Below are positions 1 to 8,922 of a stretch of 64,000 bases of DNA, piece after piece (positions within the stretch are counted from its first letter, which is position 1; every line of letters begins with the position of its first letter). The position numbers were made by a program, and so were the translations under genes. This stretch comes from Oceanobacillus neutriphilus (GTDB lineage: Bacteria > Bacillota > Bacilli > Bacillales > Amphibacillaceae): assembly GCF_014645515.1 (NCBI RefSeq), contig NZ_BMLW01000011.1, positions 1-64,000 of the forward strand. Reading direction: 5' to 3'. The notes beneath the pieces were generated by a model that was given only the letters and a program-made list of their open reading frames with translations, searched no databases and was not told where the DNA came from.

Positions 1-97
1 TCCCTCCGAAGAGTTCCGTTCGCTTCCCGCGCTCGACTTGCATGTATTAGGCACGCCGCCAGCGTTCGTCCTGAGCCAAGATCAAACTCTCCATAAA
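1..97 (-). rRNA. 16S rRNA, 5' end (partial)
   Basis: Read on the minus strand, the sequence shows the conserved start of bacterial 16S rRNA: GAGTTTGAT, then GGCTCAGGACGAACGCTGG and GCCTAATACATGCAAG. The mature 5' end is placed near 97 at TTTATGGAGAG by analogy with Bacillus. The rest of the gene lies outside the window to the left. The operon is therefore transcribed leftward, away from the genes described here. Confidence 0.97.
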
Positions 98-242
98 AGT
101 GTTTGAAACGTTAGCTTTCAGAAGTCAACTTCTGACTTAAATATTCAAGAAAAACGAGGTGTTTTTCTTCTTTCGTACTGGTTGTTTTGTTCAGTTTTCA
201 AAGAGCAATTTCTTTGTCGCTTTTAAAAACAGCGACCAAATC

Positions 243-271
243 AATATATCATACATCCAATATCTCGTCAA
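243..271 (-). promoter_or_regulatory. rrn promoter, downstream member of a tandem pair
   Basis: On the minus strand a -35 box TTGACG (266-271) is followed after 17 nt by TATATT (243-248). The start would fall near 236. That leaves a leader of about 140 nt (98-236) before the 16S 5' end, which would hold the processing stem and antitermination signals; I did not resolve those in detail. Confidence 0.7.
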
Positions 272-323
272 CAACTTTTCCAATAAAATCTTTTAAATAA
301 CGTCAACTGAACATTGGATTTTT

Positions 324-352
324 ATTATAGCATTATCGACAAATTAAGTCAA
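324..352 (-). promoter_or_regulatory. rrn promoter, upstream member of a tandem pair
   Basis: On the minus strand a -35 box TTGACT (347-352) is followed after exactly 17 nt by a perfect -10 box TATAAT (324-329). It points at the 16S gene, about 230 nt downstream. Tandem sigma-A promoters are the rule for Bacillus rrn operons. Confidence 0.85.
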
Positions 353-532
353 CACATGCTTGGTAAATTTCTTTTTGTTAAAAGAAACTGCTTTTCCTGT
401 CTTTTTTTATACTTACCCCTCAAAAAAACACATAGCATATACTCATATTTTGTAAGAACCTCTAATAAACAGGGTGTTACAGAGCTGCTGCGAATCACTT
501 TACCGCAATAGAGAGATATCTCTTCTCATTCA

Positions 533-577
533 GCAGTGTTCCACAGGATTTTCACTCCCCTGCGGAACACTGCTTTT
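533..577. terminator. Hairpin between rrn promoters and rhodanese gene
   Basis: Arms 533-547 and 559-573 pair over 15 positions with one mismatch around an 11-nt loop. A TTTT tract follows on the plus strand only. No plus-strand gene lies upstream, so this may instead shield the rrn promoters or end the rhodanese transcript with the help of other factors. The structure is clear; its role is uncertain. Confidence 0.5.
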
Positions 578-624
578 ACAAAACCTAATATATATTAAAA
601 CAACATTTATGGCGATCCTTATTA

Positions 625-933
625 TTATTTAATAATAACTTCTCCATGCCAGTTTAACATTCCACCGCTCATGTTCATCACTTTGAATCCCTGTTCTTGT
701 AAAAAAGCAGCTGCATTAGAGCTTCTTCTTCCAGAACGGCAAATCATAATATATTCTTTTTCCTTATCTAAGTCAGCATAGACATCTGTTATGTCACCTA
801 AAGGAATGTGAAGTGCATTTTCAATGATTCCTTGTGCCACTTCTTCATCTTCTCTAACATCAATAAGCTGAATATTATCATTCTCTTTTATAGATTCTAC
901 TTCCTCCGGGGAAAGTTCTTTAATATCTTCCAT
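625..933 (-). CDS. Rhodanese-like domain protein
   Basis: A single-domain rhodanese of 102 residues. The active-site loop reads CRSGRR with the presumed persulfide cysteine at residue 65, and the usual IDVRE motif sits near residues 24-28. Small cytosolic rhodaneses carry sulfur as cysteine persulfide for transfer to acceptors; the acceptor here cannot be told from sequence. The start is supported by AGGAGGA eight to ten bases before the ATG. The gene is transcribed toward the rrn operon. It is separated from the divergent secreted-protein gene by about 120 nt, so it is probably monocistronic. It resembles the YtwF/YqhL type of Bacillus. Confidence 0.9.
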   Translation of the reverse strand: MEDIKELSPEEVESIKENDNIQLIDVREDEEVAQGIIENALHIPLGDITDVYADLDKEKEYIMICRSGRRSSNAAAFLQEQGFKVMNMSGGMLNWHGEVIIK

Positions 934-1054
934 TTTCTCTCATCTCCTCCTATTGCATTCTTCTTTATCATATTAAATGGATAGTGAATAGGATTCAACT
1001 CGTTTGATTAAACTAAAGCAAAACTTAATCTCTTTAGAAATAGAAGGTGACATA

Positions 1055-1813
1055 ATGGCTTATATCAGTTTATTGTTTTTAACTCTTTTCTTCGCTCCGG
1101 CAGAAGCGGCTCCAGATGACGGGATACTGATCCACACTTATGAAGAGGATGTTACAGGTGATGGAGAAGCAGAACTGTTAGAGTTAAAAGGAAAATTATT
1201 TGCTGAAGATGGTGTTTATTATCAAGATATCTGGGTTGATATTTCAAGCCCTTCTTCTGATGAAAGATGGCGGATTAATTATGGTGGAGGTTATGATCCA
1301 GAATTAAAATTTGCCGACTTAACACATAATGGCGTAACAGATATTCTTTATCAGAGCCCAACCGGCGGAAGCGGTGGACTATATACCTCTCAGCTGAATC
1401 AATGGGAAAAAGATAATTTTATTGAACTCCCACTTCCAATAGAGCAGCCGGTAAAAGGAGAATTTATGGATGATTTTAAAGTATCCATTCAGTTACTGCC
1501 AAAAGAACCCCCTATCATATTAGATGTCTCCGGGCAGAAAGAAGAGTATATTCGTTTAAAATTATACAATGATCAGGGCAAGCTTTTGGAACCGACAACA
1601 CTGATGATCGATCCGGTGGCATTTTTTGAAGTCATTGAATTAGAAGATAAAGATCAGGCAGGTTTAAAAAGCTATCAGCAAATCAGCGGAGCTTATCATG
1701 CAGACCAAATTGGGACTGTTGAATCAATTTGGGTTTACGATAAAGATAAGTGGATACTGCTAAAAACCACTTTACAGACAGACCTCCCGCATATTGATGA
1801 ATCTGCCAGCTAA
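1055..1813 (+). CDS. Predicted secreted protein with Ca-loop-like motifs
   Basis: An open frame exists from 1004, but the ATG at 1055 is preceded by AGAAGGTGA at good spacing and begins a typical signal peptide (hydrophobic core, then AEAAP near residue 20), so I start it there (252 residues). The mature part has a D-x-x-G-D-G-E-A-E segment (residues 32-40) and a later DLTHNGVTD segment. These resemble the calcium-binding loops of FG-GAP/VCBS-like repeats. No catalytic motif is evident. The protein is probably exported or surface bound; its function is unknown. It shares a bidirectional terminator with leuS. Confidence 0.75.
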   Translation: MAYISLLFLTLFFAPAEAAPDDGILIHTYEEDVTGDGEAELLELKGKLFAEDGVYYQDIWVDISSPSSDERWRINYGGGYDPELKFADLTHNGVTDILYQSPTGGSGGLYTSQLNQWEKDNFIELPLPIEQPVKGEFMDDFKVSIQLLPKEPPIILDVSGQKEEYIRLKLYNDQGKLLEPTTLMIDPVAFFEVIELEDKDQAGLKSYQQISGAYHADQIGTVESIWVYDKDKWILLKTTLQTDLPHIDESAS

Positions 1814-1835
1814 AAATTCTATTTTTCACATATAA

Positions 1836-1892
1836 AAAACCGGACTAATCAAGTTCTCACAATAGAACATTGATTATAGTCCGGTTTCTTTA
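1836..1892. terminator. Bidirectional terminator (secreted protein / leuS)
   Basis: A long imperfect hairpin has base arms ACCGGACT (1839-1846) and AGTCCGGT (1878-1885). It is flanked by a T-rich run on plus (TTTCTTT) and six T on minus, so it can serve both converging genes. Confidence 0.85.
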
Positions 1893-1916
1893 ATATACAT
1901 TTATTTAATAAAAGTA

Positions 1917-4331
1917 TTAATTAGCTACAACATTTACAAGTTTATCTGGAACAACAATTACTTTCCGAATTGTTTTTCCTTCCAGCCACTTTTGAACGCT
2001 GTCTTCACTTAATGCCAATTTTTCAAGATCATCCTTCGCAGTACCTGCAGGAACGCTTAGTTTTGCACGAACTTTACCCATTACCTGCAGAACTACCTCA
2101 ACTTCATCTTCAACAAGCTTCGATTCATCATAAGCAGGCCAACCGGCATAACTAATACTTTCTTCATTACCAAGCTTTTGCCAAATCTCTTCACACATAT
2201 GAGGAGCGACCGGAGAAAGAAGCTTCACAAACCCCTCTGCATAATTCTTTGGAATCGAATCTGCTTTATAGCATTCATTAACAAATACCATCATTTGTGA
2301 AATCCCTGTATTAAAGTGGAGGTTCTCAAAGTCTTCTGTTACCTTCTTCACTGTTTCATGATAAACCTTATCCAGCTCTGTTGCGCCATCGTCAGTAATT
2401 TTATCTGTTAACGAGTTATCATCATTAATGTACAATCTCCACACCCGGTCCAGGAAACGTCGGGAGCCGTCTAAACCATTTGTTGACCAGGCAACGGAAG
2501 CATCCAATGGCCCCATGAACATTTCATACAACCTTAATGTATCTGCACCATGGGAAGAAATTATATCATCCGGGTTAACTACATTCCCTTTTGATTTACT
2601 CATCTTCTCATTACCTTCTCCAAGAATCATTCCTTGGTTAAACAATTTCTGGAAAGGTTCTTTTGTAGAGACAACACCGATATCATAAAGGAATTTATGC
2701 CAAAAACGTGCATATAGAAGGTGAAGTACAGCATGTTCAGCACCACCGATATAAATATCGATTGGAAGCCATTTTTCCAATGCTTCGGGATCAGCAAGCT
2801 GTTCTTTATTATGCGGATCAACATAACGAAGGAAGTACCAGCAGCTGCCAGCCCATTGCGGCATTGTATTTGTTTCTCTTCTACCCTTCATCCCTGTTTC
2901 AGGATCGACTACATTCACCCACTCTTCATTCGTAGCAAGCGGAGATTCACCAGTTCCCGATGGTTTAATCTCTGTCATTTCAGGAAGTTCCAGCGGAAGC
3001 TCCTCATCCGGAACAGCTGTCATACTGCCATCTTCCCAATGAATAATCGGGATAGGCTCACCCCAGTAGCGCTGTCTTGCGAAAAGCCAGTCACGCAAAC
3101 GATACGTGATTTTCTTTGTACCTTTTTCATTTTTCTCCAGCCAATCAATCATCTTTGAGATAGCTTCGTCTTTACCCAGACCGTCCAGGAACTCTGAATT
3201 CACGTGAGAGCCATCTCCGGTATAAGCTTCTTTTTCTATATTTCCGCCAGCAACAACTTCTTTAATTGGAAGTTCAAACACTTTGGCAAATTCATAATCA
3301 CGCTCATCATGTGCAGGCACAGCCATGATTGCTCCACTGCCATAACTCATCAATACATAATCCGCTACCCATATCGGCATTTTTTCACCGTTAACAGGAT
3401 TGACAGCATAGGCACCAGTAAATACACCCGTTTTATCTTTGGCAAGGTCTGTACGCTCTAAATCAGACTTTGTTTGTACTTCATGCAAATAATTTTCCAC
3501 AGCTTCTTTTTGATCAGCCGTTGTAATCTTCTTAATAAACGGATGTTCAGGAGCCATTACTGCATAAGTTGCTCCGAATAATGTATCTGGACGTGTCGTA
3601 AATACAGTAAAGGTTTCATCATGTCCTTCAATGGAAAAGGTTACCTCAGCACCTTCTGAACGGCCGATCCAGTTACGCTGCATTTCTTTCAGACTTTCCG
3701 GCCAATCCAAATCTTCTAAATCAGTAAGCAGGCGATCTGCATATGCAGTTATTTTAAGCATCCACTGTTTCATCGGTTTGCGGACTACCGGATGCCCTCC
3801 GCGTTCACTTTTACCATCAATTACTTCTTCATTTGCAAGGACAGTTCCAAGAGCCGGGCACCAGTTGACAGCCACTTCATCCATATAAGCAAGATCATTT
3901 TCATAAAGCTTTTTGAAAATCCATTGTGTCCATTTGTAATAATCAGGATCTGTTGTATTAACTTCTCTATCCCAATCGTAAGAAAAACCCAACTCTTTAA
4001 TCTGTCTCTTAAAGGTTTGAATATTCGCTTCTGTAAACTCCTTAGGACTGTTTCCTGTGTCAATAGCATATTGCTCTGCCGGAAGTCCAAAAGCATCCCA
4101 GCCTATCGGATGCATGACCTCATAACCCTGCATTCTTTTCATTCTGGCTAAAATATCTGTAGCTGTATATCCTTCCGGGTGCCCAACGTGTAGCCCTTGG
4201 CCGGATGGATAAGGAAACATATCAAGTACATAAAACTTTTCTTTATTAGAAAATGTATTTGTTTTGAATGTTTTATTTTCGTCCCAATATTTTTGCCATT
4301 TTTTCTCGATTCCCAGATGCTCAAAGCTCAT
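1917..4331 (-). CDS. leuS: Leucine--tRNA ligase
   Basis: Class I aminoacyl-tRNA synthetase of 804 residues, the normal length for Bacillus LeuRS. It charges tRNA-Leu with leucine in the cytoplasm. The HIGH signature is seen as [10 protein letters not shown] (residues 42-51) and the KMSKS signature as KMSKSKGN near residue 577. Between them lies the CP1 editing domain, with the TTRPDT motif near residue 246. The start ATG has AAGGAAAGGAAGG upstream. Expression is evidently controlled by the leucine T-box leader directly upstream (4418-4670). The gene ends at a bidirectional terminator. Nothing is missing or unusual. Confidence 0.98.
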   Translation of the reverse strand: MSFEHLGIEKKWQKYWDENKTFKTNTFSNKEKFYVLDMFPYPSGQGLHVGHPEGYTATDILARMKRMQGYEVMHPIGWDAFGLPAEQYAIDTGNSPKEFTEANIQTFKRQIKELGFSYDWDREVNTTDPDYYKWTQWIFKKLYENDLAYMDEVAVNWCPALGTVLANEEVIDGKSERGGHPVVRKPMKQWMLKITAYADRLLTDLEDLDWPESLKEMQRNWIGRSEGAEVTFSIEGHDETFTVFTTRPDTLFGATYAVMAPEHPFIKKITTADQKEAVENYLHEVQTKSDLERTDLAKDKTGVFTGAYAVNPVNGEKMPIWVADYVLMSYGSGAIMAVPAHDERDYEFAKVFELPIKEVVAGGNIEKEAYTGDGSHVNSEFLDGLGKDEAISKMIDWLEKNEKGTKKITYRLRDWLFARQRYWGEPIPIIHWEDGSMTAVPDEELPLELPEMTEIKPSGTGESPLATNEEWVNVVDPETGMKGRRETNTMPQWAGSCWYFLRYVDPHNKEQLADPEALEKWLPIDIYIGGAEHAVLHLLYARFWHKFLYDIGVVSTKEPFQKLFNQGMILGEGNEKMSKSKGNVVNPDDIISSHGADTLRLYEMFMGPLDASVAWSTNGLDGSRRFLDRVWRLYINDDNSLTDKITDDGATELDKVYHETVKKVTEDFENLHFNTGISQMMVFVNECYKADSIPKNYAEGFVKLLSPVAPHMCEEIWQKLGNEESISYAGWPAYDESKLVEDEVEVVLQVMGKVRAKLSVPAGTAKDDLEKLALSEDSVQKWLEGKTIRKVIVVPDKLVNVVAN

Positions 4332-4417
4332 CGTAATCCTTCCTTTCCTTCATAACTTTGGTATCGTCCAATCACCAGCGATACTAGTCTCTAACCTGAT
4401 ATTCCTAAAATTAGGTA

Positions 4418-4670
4418 TAAAAAAAGCCACTCATCCCTATGAAGGGACGAGAAGCTGTGATTATTCCCGCGGTACCACCCAAATTAGCGCATCAGCGCCC
4501 GCTTGACATCAGTAACGTTGATGAAACGACAGTAACTACTTTAATTTCATTACTGCAAACTAAAAAGGTGAGTTCATATGTTTATCAGTAGCAGTTTTCA
4601 CCACCCACTGCTTCTCTGGAACTGATACAACTTATTACTGATCCTTTTTCATTGTCTTTGATTTTATGAT
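4418..4670 (-). promoter_or_regulatory. T-box leader of leuS (specifier CUC, Leu)
   Basis: On the minus strand the T-box core AATTTGGGTGGTACCGCGGG is present (about 4464-4484). A terminator hairpin of 13 paired positions and a run of seven T follow (4418-4455). In the stem I region the block GAACTCACC gives the triplet CTC at 4570-4572 in the expected specifier position, a leucine codon that matches the gene. Uncharged tRNA-Leu would favour the antiterminator and leuS expression. Confidence 0.95.
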
Positions 4671-4676
4671 ATTGGA

Positions 4677-4705
4677 ATTATAATGAAATAAACATATCAT
4701 GTCAA
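4677..4705 (-). promoter_or_regulatory. Promoter of the leuS T-box transcript
   Basis: Consensus sigma-A promoter on the minus strand: TTGACA (4700-4705), 17-nt spacer, TATAAT (4677-4682). Transcription would start near 4670, at the base of the T-box leader. Confidence 0.93.
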
Positions 4706-4943
4706 GATGATAAAAATTTACCTTATCTTTAGTATACACAATTTTATACATTTGGAAACAATATATTGAAGAAATTTGGATAAACTTATTTATTTTTCCT
4801 TCCATAGCTAATTAACAAGAACCTGCTTTCCTTTGTTATAATAAAGGAAAGCTGCAAAACGGGGGTCTTTCATCCAGTTACACTGCAATAAATGATAAAG
4901 TTTTCAACAATTGAGACAGAATAGTACATAAGGAGACAGTTAC

Positions 4944-5510
4944 ATGCTATTAAATATTTTAACCTACGCACACACACTATTAAAGGAAAGTCTTAAAGAA
5001 GGAGATACAGCAATTGATGCCACTTGTGGAAATGGGCATGATACCTTGTTTTTAAGTCAGACAGTCGGATCTGCAGGCAAGGTTTATGGATTTGATATTC
5101 AAGAGCAGGCCATTCAAAAAACAAAAGAAGCGCTTAAGGAAAATGACTGTCATAATGTATTCCTAATTCAAGACAGCCATGAAAAGATACCTGACTATAT
5201 TAAAGAAGATATTTTTGGCGGAGCTATTTTTAACCTTGGATATTTACCAAAAAGCGATAAATCAATTATTACAAAGCCTCATTCCACCCTGGCGGCAATA
5301 GAAGCTATATTGGAAAGGCTAAAAACAAATGGTCTGATTATCCTGGTTATATATTACGGACACTGTGGCGGAGAGGAAGAAAAGGAAGCAGTGCTTTCTT
5401 ACACATCACAATTAGATCAAAAAGCGTACCAAGTACTTCAATACAGATTTATCAATCAGCAAAATCAGGCACCATTTTTAATCGCTATCGAAAAGAAGAA
5501 ACGCTCCTGA
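4944..5510 (+). CDS. mnmM: tRNA (mnm5s2U34) methyltransferase, YtqB family
   Basis: A 188-residue SAM-dependent methyltransferase with motif I seen as DATCGNGHDT (residues 25-34) and an acidic end of strand 2 (FDIQEQ). It matches the YtqB family, which was shown in B. subtilis to be MnmM, the enzyme methylating nm5(s2)U34 of tRNA. Family assignment comes from recognising the sequence and from its position near leuS. AAGGAGA precedes the ATG. A possible -10 TATAAT lies at 4837-4842 with only a weak -35. The terminator stem begins within the last codons. Confidence 0.88.
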   Translation: MLLNILTYAHTLLKESLKEGDTAIDATCGNGHDTLFLSQTVGSAGKVYGFDIQEQAIQKTKEALKENDCHNVFLIQDSHEKIPDYIKEDIFGGAIFNLGYLPKSDKSIITKPHSTLAAIEAILERLKTNGLIILVIYYGHCGGEEEKEAVLSYTSQLDQKAYQVLQYRFINQQNQAPFLIAIEKKKRS

Positions 5511-5527
5511 ATCAGGGCGTTTCTTTT
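5496..5527 (+). terminator. Terminator of mnmM
   Basis: AGAAACGC and GCGTTTCT pair with an inner CCTGA/TCAGG extension, followed by TTTT. The 5' arm overlaps the mnmM stop codon. The reverse strand also has a short T run, so it may serve the convergent membrane-protein gene too. Confidence 0.85.
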
Positions 5528-5532
5528 GACTA

Positions 5533-5922
5533 TTAAGCAATCCCTAAAAATAATAACCGGAAGAATAAATTTAAGAAATGTCCGGTTGTCATGATAATAA
5601 ATATAATAAGTGCAATCATGAGAGCGCGGCTCCGTAATGTTTTATATTTTTTCGGATAAGGAATCCAAATATAAGCTGATACAATCATCAGCGGAACGGA
5701 ATACAAGTATCCGAATACGTAGACCCACTGCTGCAATGCAGAAATATCGAACACTTCCGTATTCTGCAAACTATTTAACTCATTAATATATCCAATTGCA
5801 AAAATAATTGTTAACAGAATAATATAACTGTACGTTGTCACACGCAGCCATTTCTGTTCATCACTAATCAGTATATAAACACCAATAAAAAATAAAATTC
5901 CTATGACAATTTGAATTAACAT
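5533..5922 (-). CDS. Small four-helix membrane protein, function unknown
   Basis: A 129-residue hydrophobic protein with four predicted membrane segments (about residues 3-20, 29-46, 66-86 and 100-125). Short charged loops lie between them, including PYPKKYKTLRSR before the last helix. I recognise no catalytic or transport motif and do not assign a family. It lies alone between convergent mnmM and divergent ytoA. Composition is like that of its neighbours. Confidence 0.75.
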   Translation of the reverse strand: MLIQIVIGILFFIGVYILISDEQKWLRVTTYSYIILLTIIFAIGYINELNSLQNTEVFDISALQQWVYVFGYLYSVPLMIVSAYIWIPYPKKYKTLRSRALMIALIIFIIMTTGHFLNLFFRLLFLGIA

Positions 5923-6458
5923 GAAAGTACAACCCCATTTTTAACGATAAATCAGTTTTCTTCCTGCCAGGCAAAAAGTTCATTTTCAAAGAAATGCTTT
6001 TGCTGTAAAAGTTCATCTGTTTGAATAATATTTTACTCATTCATAGATTAGACCGATTTATACAATTACTTGTCCCAGTAATAACTAAAACAACTGCTAG
6101 TTTTCCACTTACTAGATTACAAATGGAATAAATCAGGATAGCATTTATCTATTTATTTATCACTATCATTATGTAACCAGCTTATTTATTCTACCATAAA
6201 AAGATTCACATCTGTAGAGGATATAAAGAAATAAATATACATTCAAACTAATTATCCATAAGAAATAAGCGGTTTAGAATATATGCCTATAACTTCAAAA
6301 TTATTTTAGAATCCTATATTACCATTTCTATCATAATTAAGGGAGGAAGCCAATGAGCTGACGGGAATAATTCATAATCACCTGTTATCCAGTCTTCTTC
6401 CCAGAAAATATTTCCTCTGATATACTTTAACCATTATGAATTAGTTGGAGGAATACAG
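5923..6458. other. Intergenic region, no convincing gene
   Basis: AT-rich, between divergent genes. On minus, a 25-codon open stretch (about 5953-6031) encodes an amphipathic sequence ending ELFAWQEEN but has no start. On plus, AGGGAGGA lies ahead of ATG-AGC-TGA at 6354-6362, a good ribosome site in front of an immediate stop. Both may be relics of lost genes. TATACT at 6421-6426 could be the ytoA -10 box. Confidence 0.4.
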
Positions 6459-6986
6459 ATGATTGAATCTTATAAAGGTATCTCCCCTACTATTGATCCT
6501 GCAGCATTCATTGCAAAAAATGCTGTGATTAATGGTGATGTGACAATTGAAGAAGAAGCAAGTATCTGGTTTCATACTGTTATCCGGGGAGATGTCGCGC
6601 CTACAAAAATCGGTAAAAGGACAAATGTACAGGATCTTTCTATGCTGCATCAAAGTCCGGACATGCCGTTAATTCTTGAACATGATGTAACCGTCGGCCA
6701 TCAGGTGACTTTGCATTCAGCGATTATACGCCATCATGCACTGATCGGTATGGGGTCTATTATTTTAGATGGCGCAGAAATTGGAGAGCATGCGTTTGTC
6801 GGCGCCGGGAGTCTGGTGCCTCCAGGGAAAAAAATACCTCCCAGAACATTAGCAATGGGCAGGCCTGCAAAGGTAGTCCGTGAATTAACAGATAAGGACT
6901 ATAAGGAAATGGAACGTATCCGCAAATCCTACGTGGAAAAAGGACAATACTATTTAAAAGAAACACCGATGGGAATGGATAAATAG
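6459..6986 (+). CDS. ytoA: Gamma-carbonic-anhydrase-like hexapeptide protein
   Basis: A 175-residue left-handed beta-helix protein of the gamma-carbonic anhydrase/YrdA/PaaY group. Imperfect hexapeptide repeats run from about residue 12 to 135. The three metal-binding histidines are in place at residues 64 (SMLHQ), 81 (VGHQV) and 86 (TLHSA), so metal binding is likely. Many homologues have weak or no carbonic anhydrase activity and the true substrate is unknown. TTGGAGGA precedes the ATG. It matches B. subtilis YtoA and lies near metK. It is monocistronic and converges on metK. Confidence 0.88.
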   Translation: MIESYKGISPTIDPAAFIAKNAVINGDVTIEEEASIWFHTVIRGDVAPTKIGKRTNVQDLSMLHQSPDMPLILEHDVTVGHQVTLHSAIIRHHALIGMGSIILDGAEIGEHAFVGAGSLVPPGKKIPPRTLAMGRPAKVVRELTDKDYKEMERIRKSYVEKGQYYLKETPMGMDK

Positions 6987-7011
6987 CGTCACAATCCCCT
7001 TGGTTGCGTAT

Positions 7012-7049
7012 GAAAAAACGTCAGGTATCCTCAGACACCTGACGTTTTC
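7012..7049. terminator. Bidirectional terminator (ytoA / metK)
   Basis: AAAACGTCAGGT and ACCTGACGTTTT pair perfectly across a short loop, with A/T runs on both sides, ending both convergent transcripts. Confidence 0.93.
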
Positions 7050-8249
7050 TTATTTAGCAGTTAAAGCTTTTAATTCTTCCACTTTATCTGTTTTTTCCCA
7101 TGGGAATGTAATATCCGTGCGGCCAAAATGGCCATAAGCAGCGGTATTTTTAAAGATTGGTCTTCTTAAATCAAGCATGCGGATGATGCCTGCCGGGCGC
7201 AAATCGAATAGCTCACGCACTGCTTCCACTAATCTTTCTTCACTAACCAGCCCTGTACCGAATGTATTAATCGAAATAGATACCGGCTGTGCCACACCAA
7301 TAGCATAGGCTAATTGAACTTCACAGGAATCAGCCAGGCCTGCAGCAACAATATTTTTAGCAACATAGCGTGCAGCATAAGCAGCAGAACGGTCCACTTT
7401 CGTTGCATCTTTTCCGCTAAAGGCTCCACCGCCATGCCTTGCATAGCCTCCATATGTGTCAACAATAATTTTTCTTCCAGTTAAGCCGACATCCCCTTGT
7501 GGTCCGCCTAATACAAAACGGCCAGTCGGATTAATGAAGTATTTTGTCTTATCGTCCAGTAATTCACCTGGAACAACAGCTTCCACAACATGTTTGATGA
7601 TATCCGTTTCGATTTGTTCATTTGTTATATCTGGATGGTGCTGCGCCGAAACAACAATTGTATCTACACGCAGCGGCTGATCATTTTCATCATATTCTAC
7701 CGTTACCTGTGTTTTTCCATCAGGACGCAGGTAATCCACAATCTTTTCCTTACGTACATCTGCTAATCTTCTTGATAAACGATGTGCCAAAGAGATTGGA
7801 AGAGGCATAAGCTCTTCTGTTTCATTGCAGGCAAACCCGAACATTAAGCCCTGATCTCCAGCTCCTATTGCTTCAATTTCCTCTTCACTTTCCTGTCCCT
7901 GCCTTGCTTCTAATGCTACGTCCACACCTCCGGCAATATCAGGAGATTGCTCATCAATAGCAGTTAACACAGCACAGGTTTCAGAATCAAAACCAAATTT
8001 TGCTCGTGTGTATCCAATACTTTCCACTGTTTCACGTACAATTGCAGGAATATCTACATATGTACTTGTAGAAATCTCCCCGGCAACTAAAACAATTCCA
8101 GTTGTAACAGTTGTTTCACACGCTACTCTGGCATTCGGATCCTTCGAAAGAATTTCATCCAGAATAGCATCAGAAATTTGGTCAGACATCTTATCCGGAT
8201 GTCCTTCAGTAACCGACTCTGAAGTAAATAAACGACGATTTGCAGCCAT
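7050..8249 (-). CDS. metK: S-adenosylmethionine synthase
   Basis: A 399-residue methionine adenosyltransferase, which forms SAM from methionine and ATP as a cytosolic tetramer. Signature motifs are visible: GHPDK near residue 17, [10 protein letters not shown] near residue 127, and the glycine-rich GGGAFSGKD near residue 272. Length and motifs are normal. The start has AAGGGGAG upstream. A SAM-I riboswitch with its own terminator lies in the 5' leader, so SAM would repress the gene. Gene order metK-pckA, divergent, is as in B. subtilis. Confidence 0.98.
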   Translation of the reverse strand: MAANRRLFTSESVTEGHPDKMSDQISDAILDEILSKDPNARVACETTVTTGIVLVAGEISTSTYVDIPAIVRETVESIGYTRAKFGFDSETCAVLTAIDEQSPDIAGGVDVALEARQGQESEEEIEAIGAGDQGLMFGFACNETEELMPLPISLAHRLSRRLADVRKEKIVDYLRPDGKTQVTVEYDENDQPLRVDTIVVSAQHHPDITNEQIETDIIKHVVEAVVPGELLDDKTKYFINPTGRFVLGGPQGDVGLTGRKIIVDTYGGYARHGGGAFSGKDATKVDRSAAYAARYVAKNIVAAGLADSCEVQLAYAIGVAQPVSISINTFGTGLVSEERLVEAVRELFDLRPAGIIRMLDLRRPIFKNTAAYGHFGRTDITFPWEKTDKVEELKALTAK

Positions 8250-8372
8250 AAGGCTAACTCCCCTTTTCCTTGTTTGTTACGGAACTCTGTTTCAATATAA
8301 ATCTATCATTCCACCCAATGTGGTTTCCTTTTTTATGCAAACTTTTAAGTTATTTAAAAAGTCTCCTAAAAA

Positions 8373-8408
8373 CAAAAAAACCTCTCCTTCAAAATACATG
8401 AGGAAAGG
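8373..8408 (-). terminator. Expression-platform terminator of the metK riboswitch
   Basis: On the minus strand CCTTTCCT pairs with AGGAGAGG (one G-T pair) and is followed by seven T. It lies just downstream of the SAM-I aptamer. Confidence 0.85.
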
Positions 8409-8426
8409 GAAACATATTGGCCTTTC

Positions 8427-8536
8427 GCTCTTATTGTTCAAGGAATGATCCTTGCATCAGGTTAGCACCTTTCACATAACGTGAGGTTGCTGGGCTTCAT
8501 CGGGTCTGTCCCTCCACCATCTCTGAATAAGAGTAT
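8427..8536 (-). promoter_or_regulatory. SAM-I (S-box) riboswitch of metK
   Basis: The minus strand carries the S-box signature in order: P1 arm CTCTTATTCAGAGATGGT, then GGAGGGACAGACCCGATGAA, GCCCAGCAACC, GGTGCTAA, TGATGCAAGGATCATTCC, and the closing arm AATAAGAG. It matches the SAM-I class closely and fits the product of the gene it precedes. Confidence 0.97.
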
Positions 8537-8549
8537 CCGTTCAATAATT

Positions 8550-8578
8550 AGATTAACGAAACAAGCCTCTCCTGTCAA
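8550..8578 (-). promoter_or_regulatory. metK promoter
   Basis: TTGACA (8573-8578), 17 nt, TAATCT (8550-8555) on the minus strand. The start near 8543 lies just before the SAM-I aptamer. Confidence 0.88.
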
Positions 8579-8587
8579 CCCAATTAT

Positions 8588-8863
8588 CCTATGTAGCATA
8601 AAAAATATTTTTTCATAAATTAATTCTTATTCAATACTATCCTCGTCCAGCTACAAGCGCCAAAAACTAGGTACTAACACGTGAGCAACCTACGATAAGT
8701 CATCATCGATTCGCTAAAGCTCATCGTGATTCCTTTATCTCCAAAGTAAAGGAAGTTCGACCAAGGTCGAACCACCCCCAAAGATCGGGGGCGCAATCAC
8801 TACGTTTTTAAACAGGCGCTTTCCGCTTTCGGCCCTATGTAGCATAAAAAATATTTTTTCATA
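8588..8863. repeat. Intergenic repeat element flanked by 30-bp direct repeats
   Basis: The same 30 nt, CCTATGTAGCATAAA followed by AAATATTTTTTCATA, occur at 8588-8617 and 8834-8863 with no mismatch. The 216 nt between them have element-like structure: CCAGCTACAAGCGCC near the left end, GGCGCTTTCCGCTTTC at the right end, and inner small palindromes such as TTCGACC/GGTCGAA and CCCCC/GGGGG. Elements with CCAGC..AGCGCC and GGCGCTT..GCTTT ends are widespread between genes of Bacillaceae. The 30-bp repeats could be a long target duplication or the substrate of a duplication event. No reading frame is present. Confidence 0.75.
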
Positions 8864-8871
8864 GATTAGTA

Positions 8872-8899
8872 TGGACTATTATATTTAATGTGTTATACT
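8872..8899 (+). promoter_or_regulatory. pckA promoter with overlapping CcpN-like operator
   Basis: A weak -35 TGGACT (8872-8877) and -10 TATACT (8894-8899) are 16 nt apart. The sequence TGTGTTATACT at 8889-8899 fits the CcpN operator consensus TRTGHYATAYW (recalled from B. subtilis work) at all 11 positions and covers the -10 box. CcpN represses pckA and gapB on glycolytic carbon sources in B. subtilis. I see no second clear box. Confidence 0.6.
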
Positions 8900-8922
8900 A
8901 ATAAACATATTTTAAGGATAAA

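Noticed and set aside
314-511. 65-codon frame across the rrn promoter region
   Set aside because: It overlaps the rrn promoter, has no ribosome site and a translation rich in F, Y and S without a plausible fold.
2721-3158. 145-codon open frame antisense to leuS (plus several shorter ones between 2428 and 4151)
   Set aside because: It lies entirely inside leuS, has no ribosome site, and its composition is that of a reversed coding strand.
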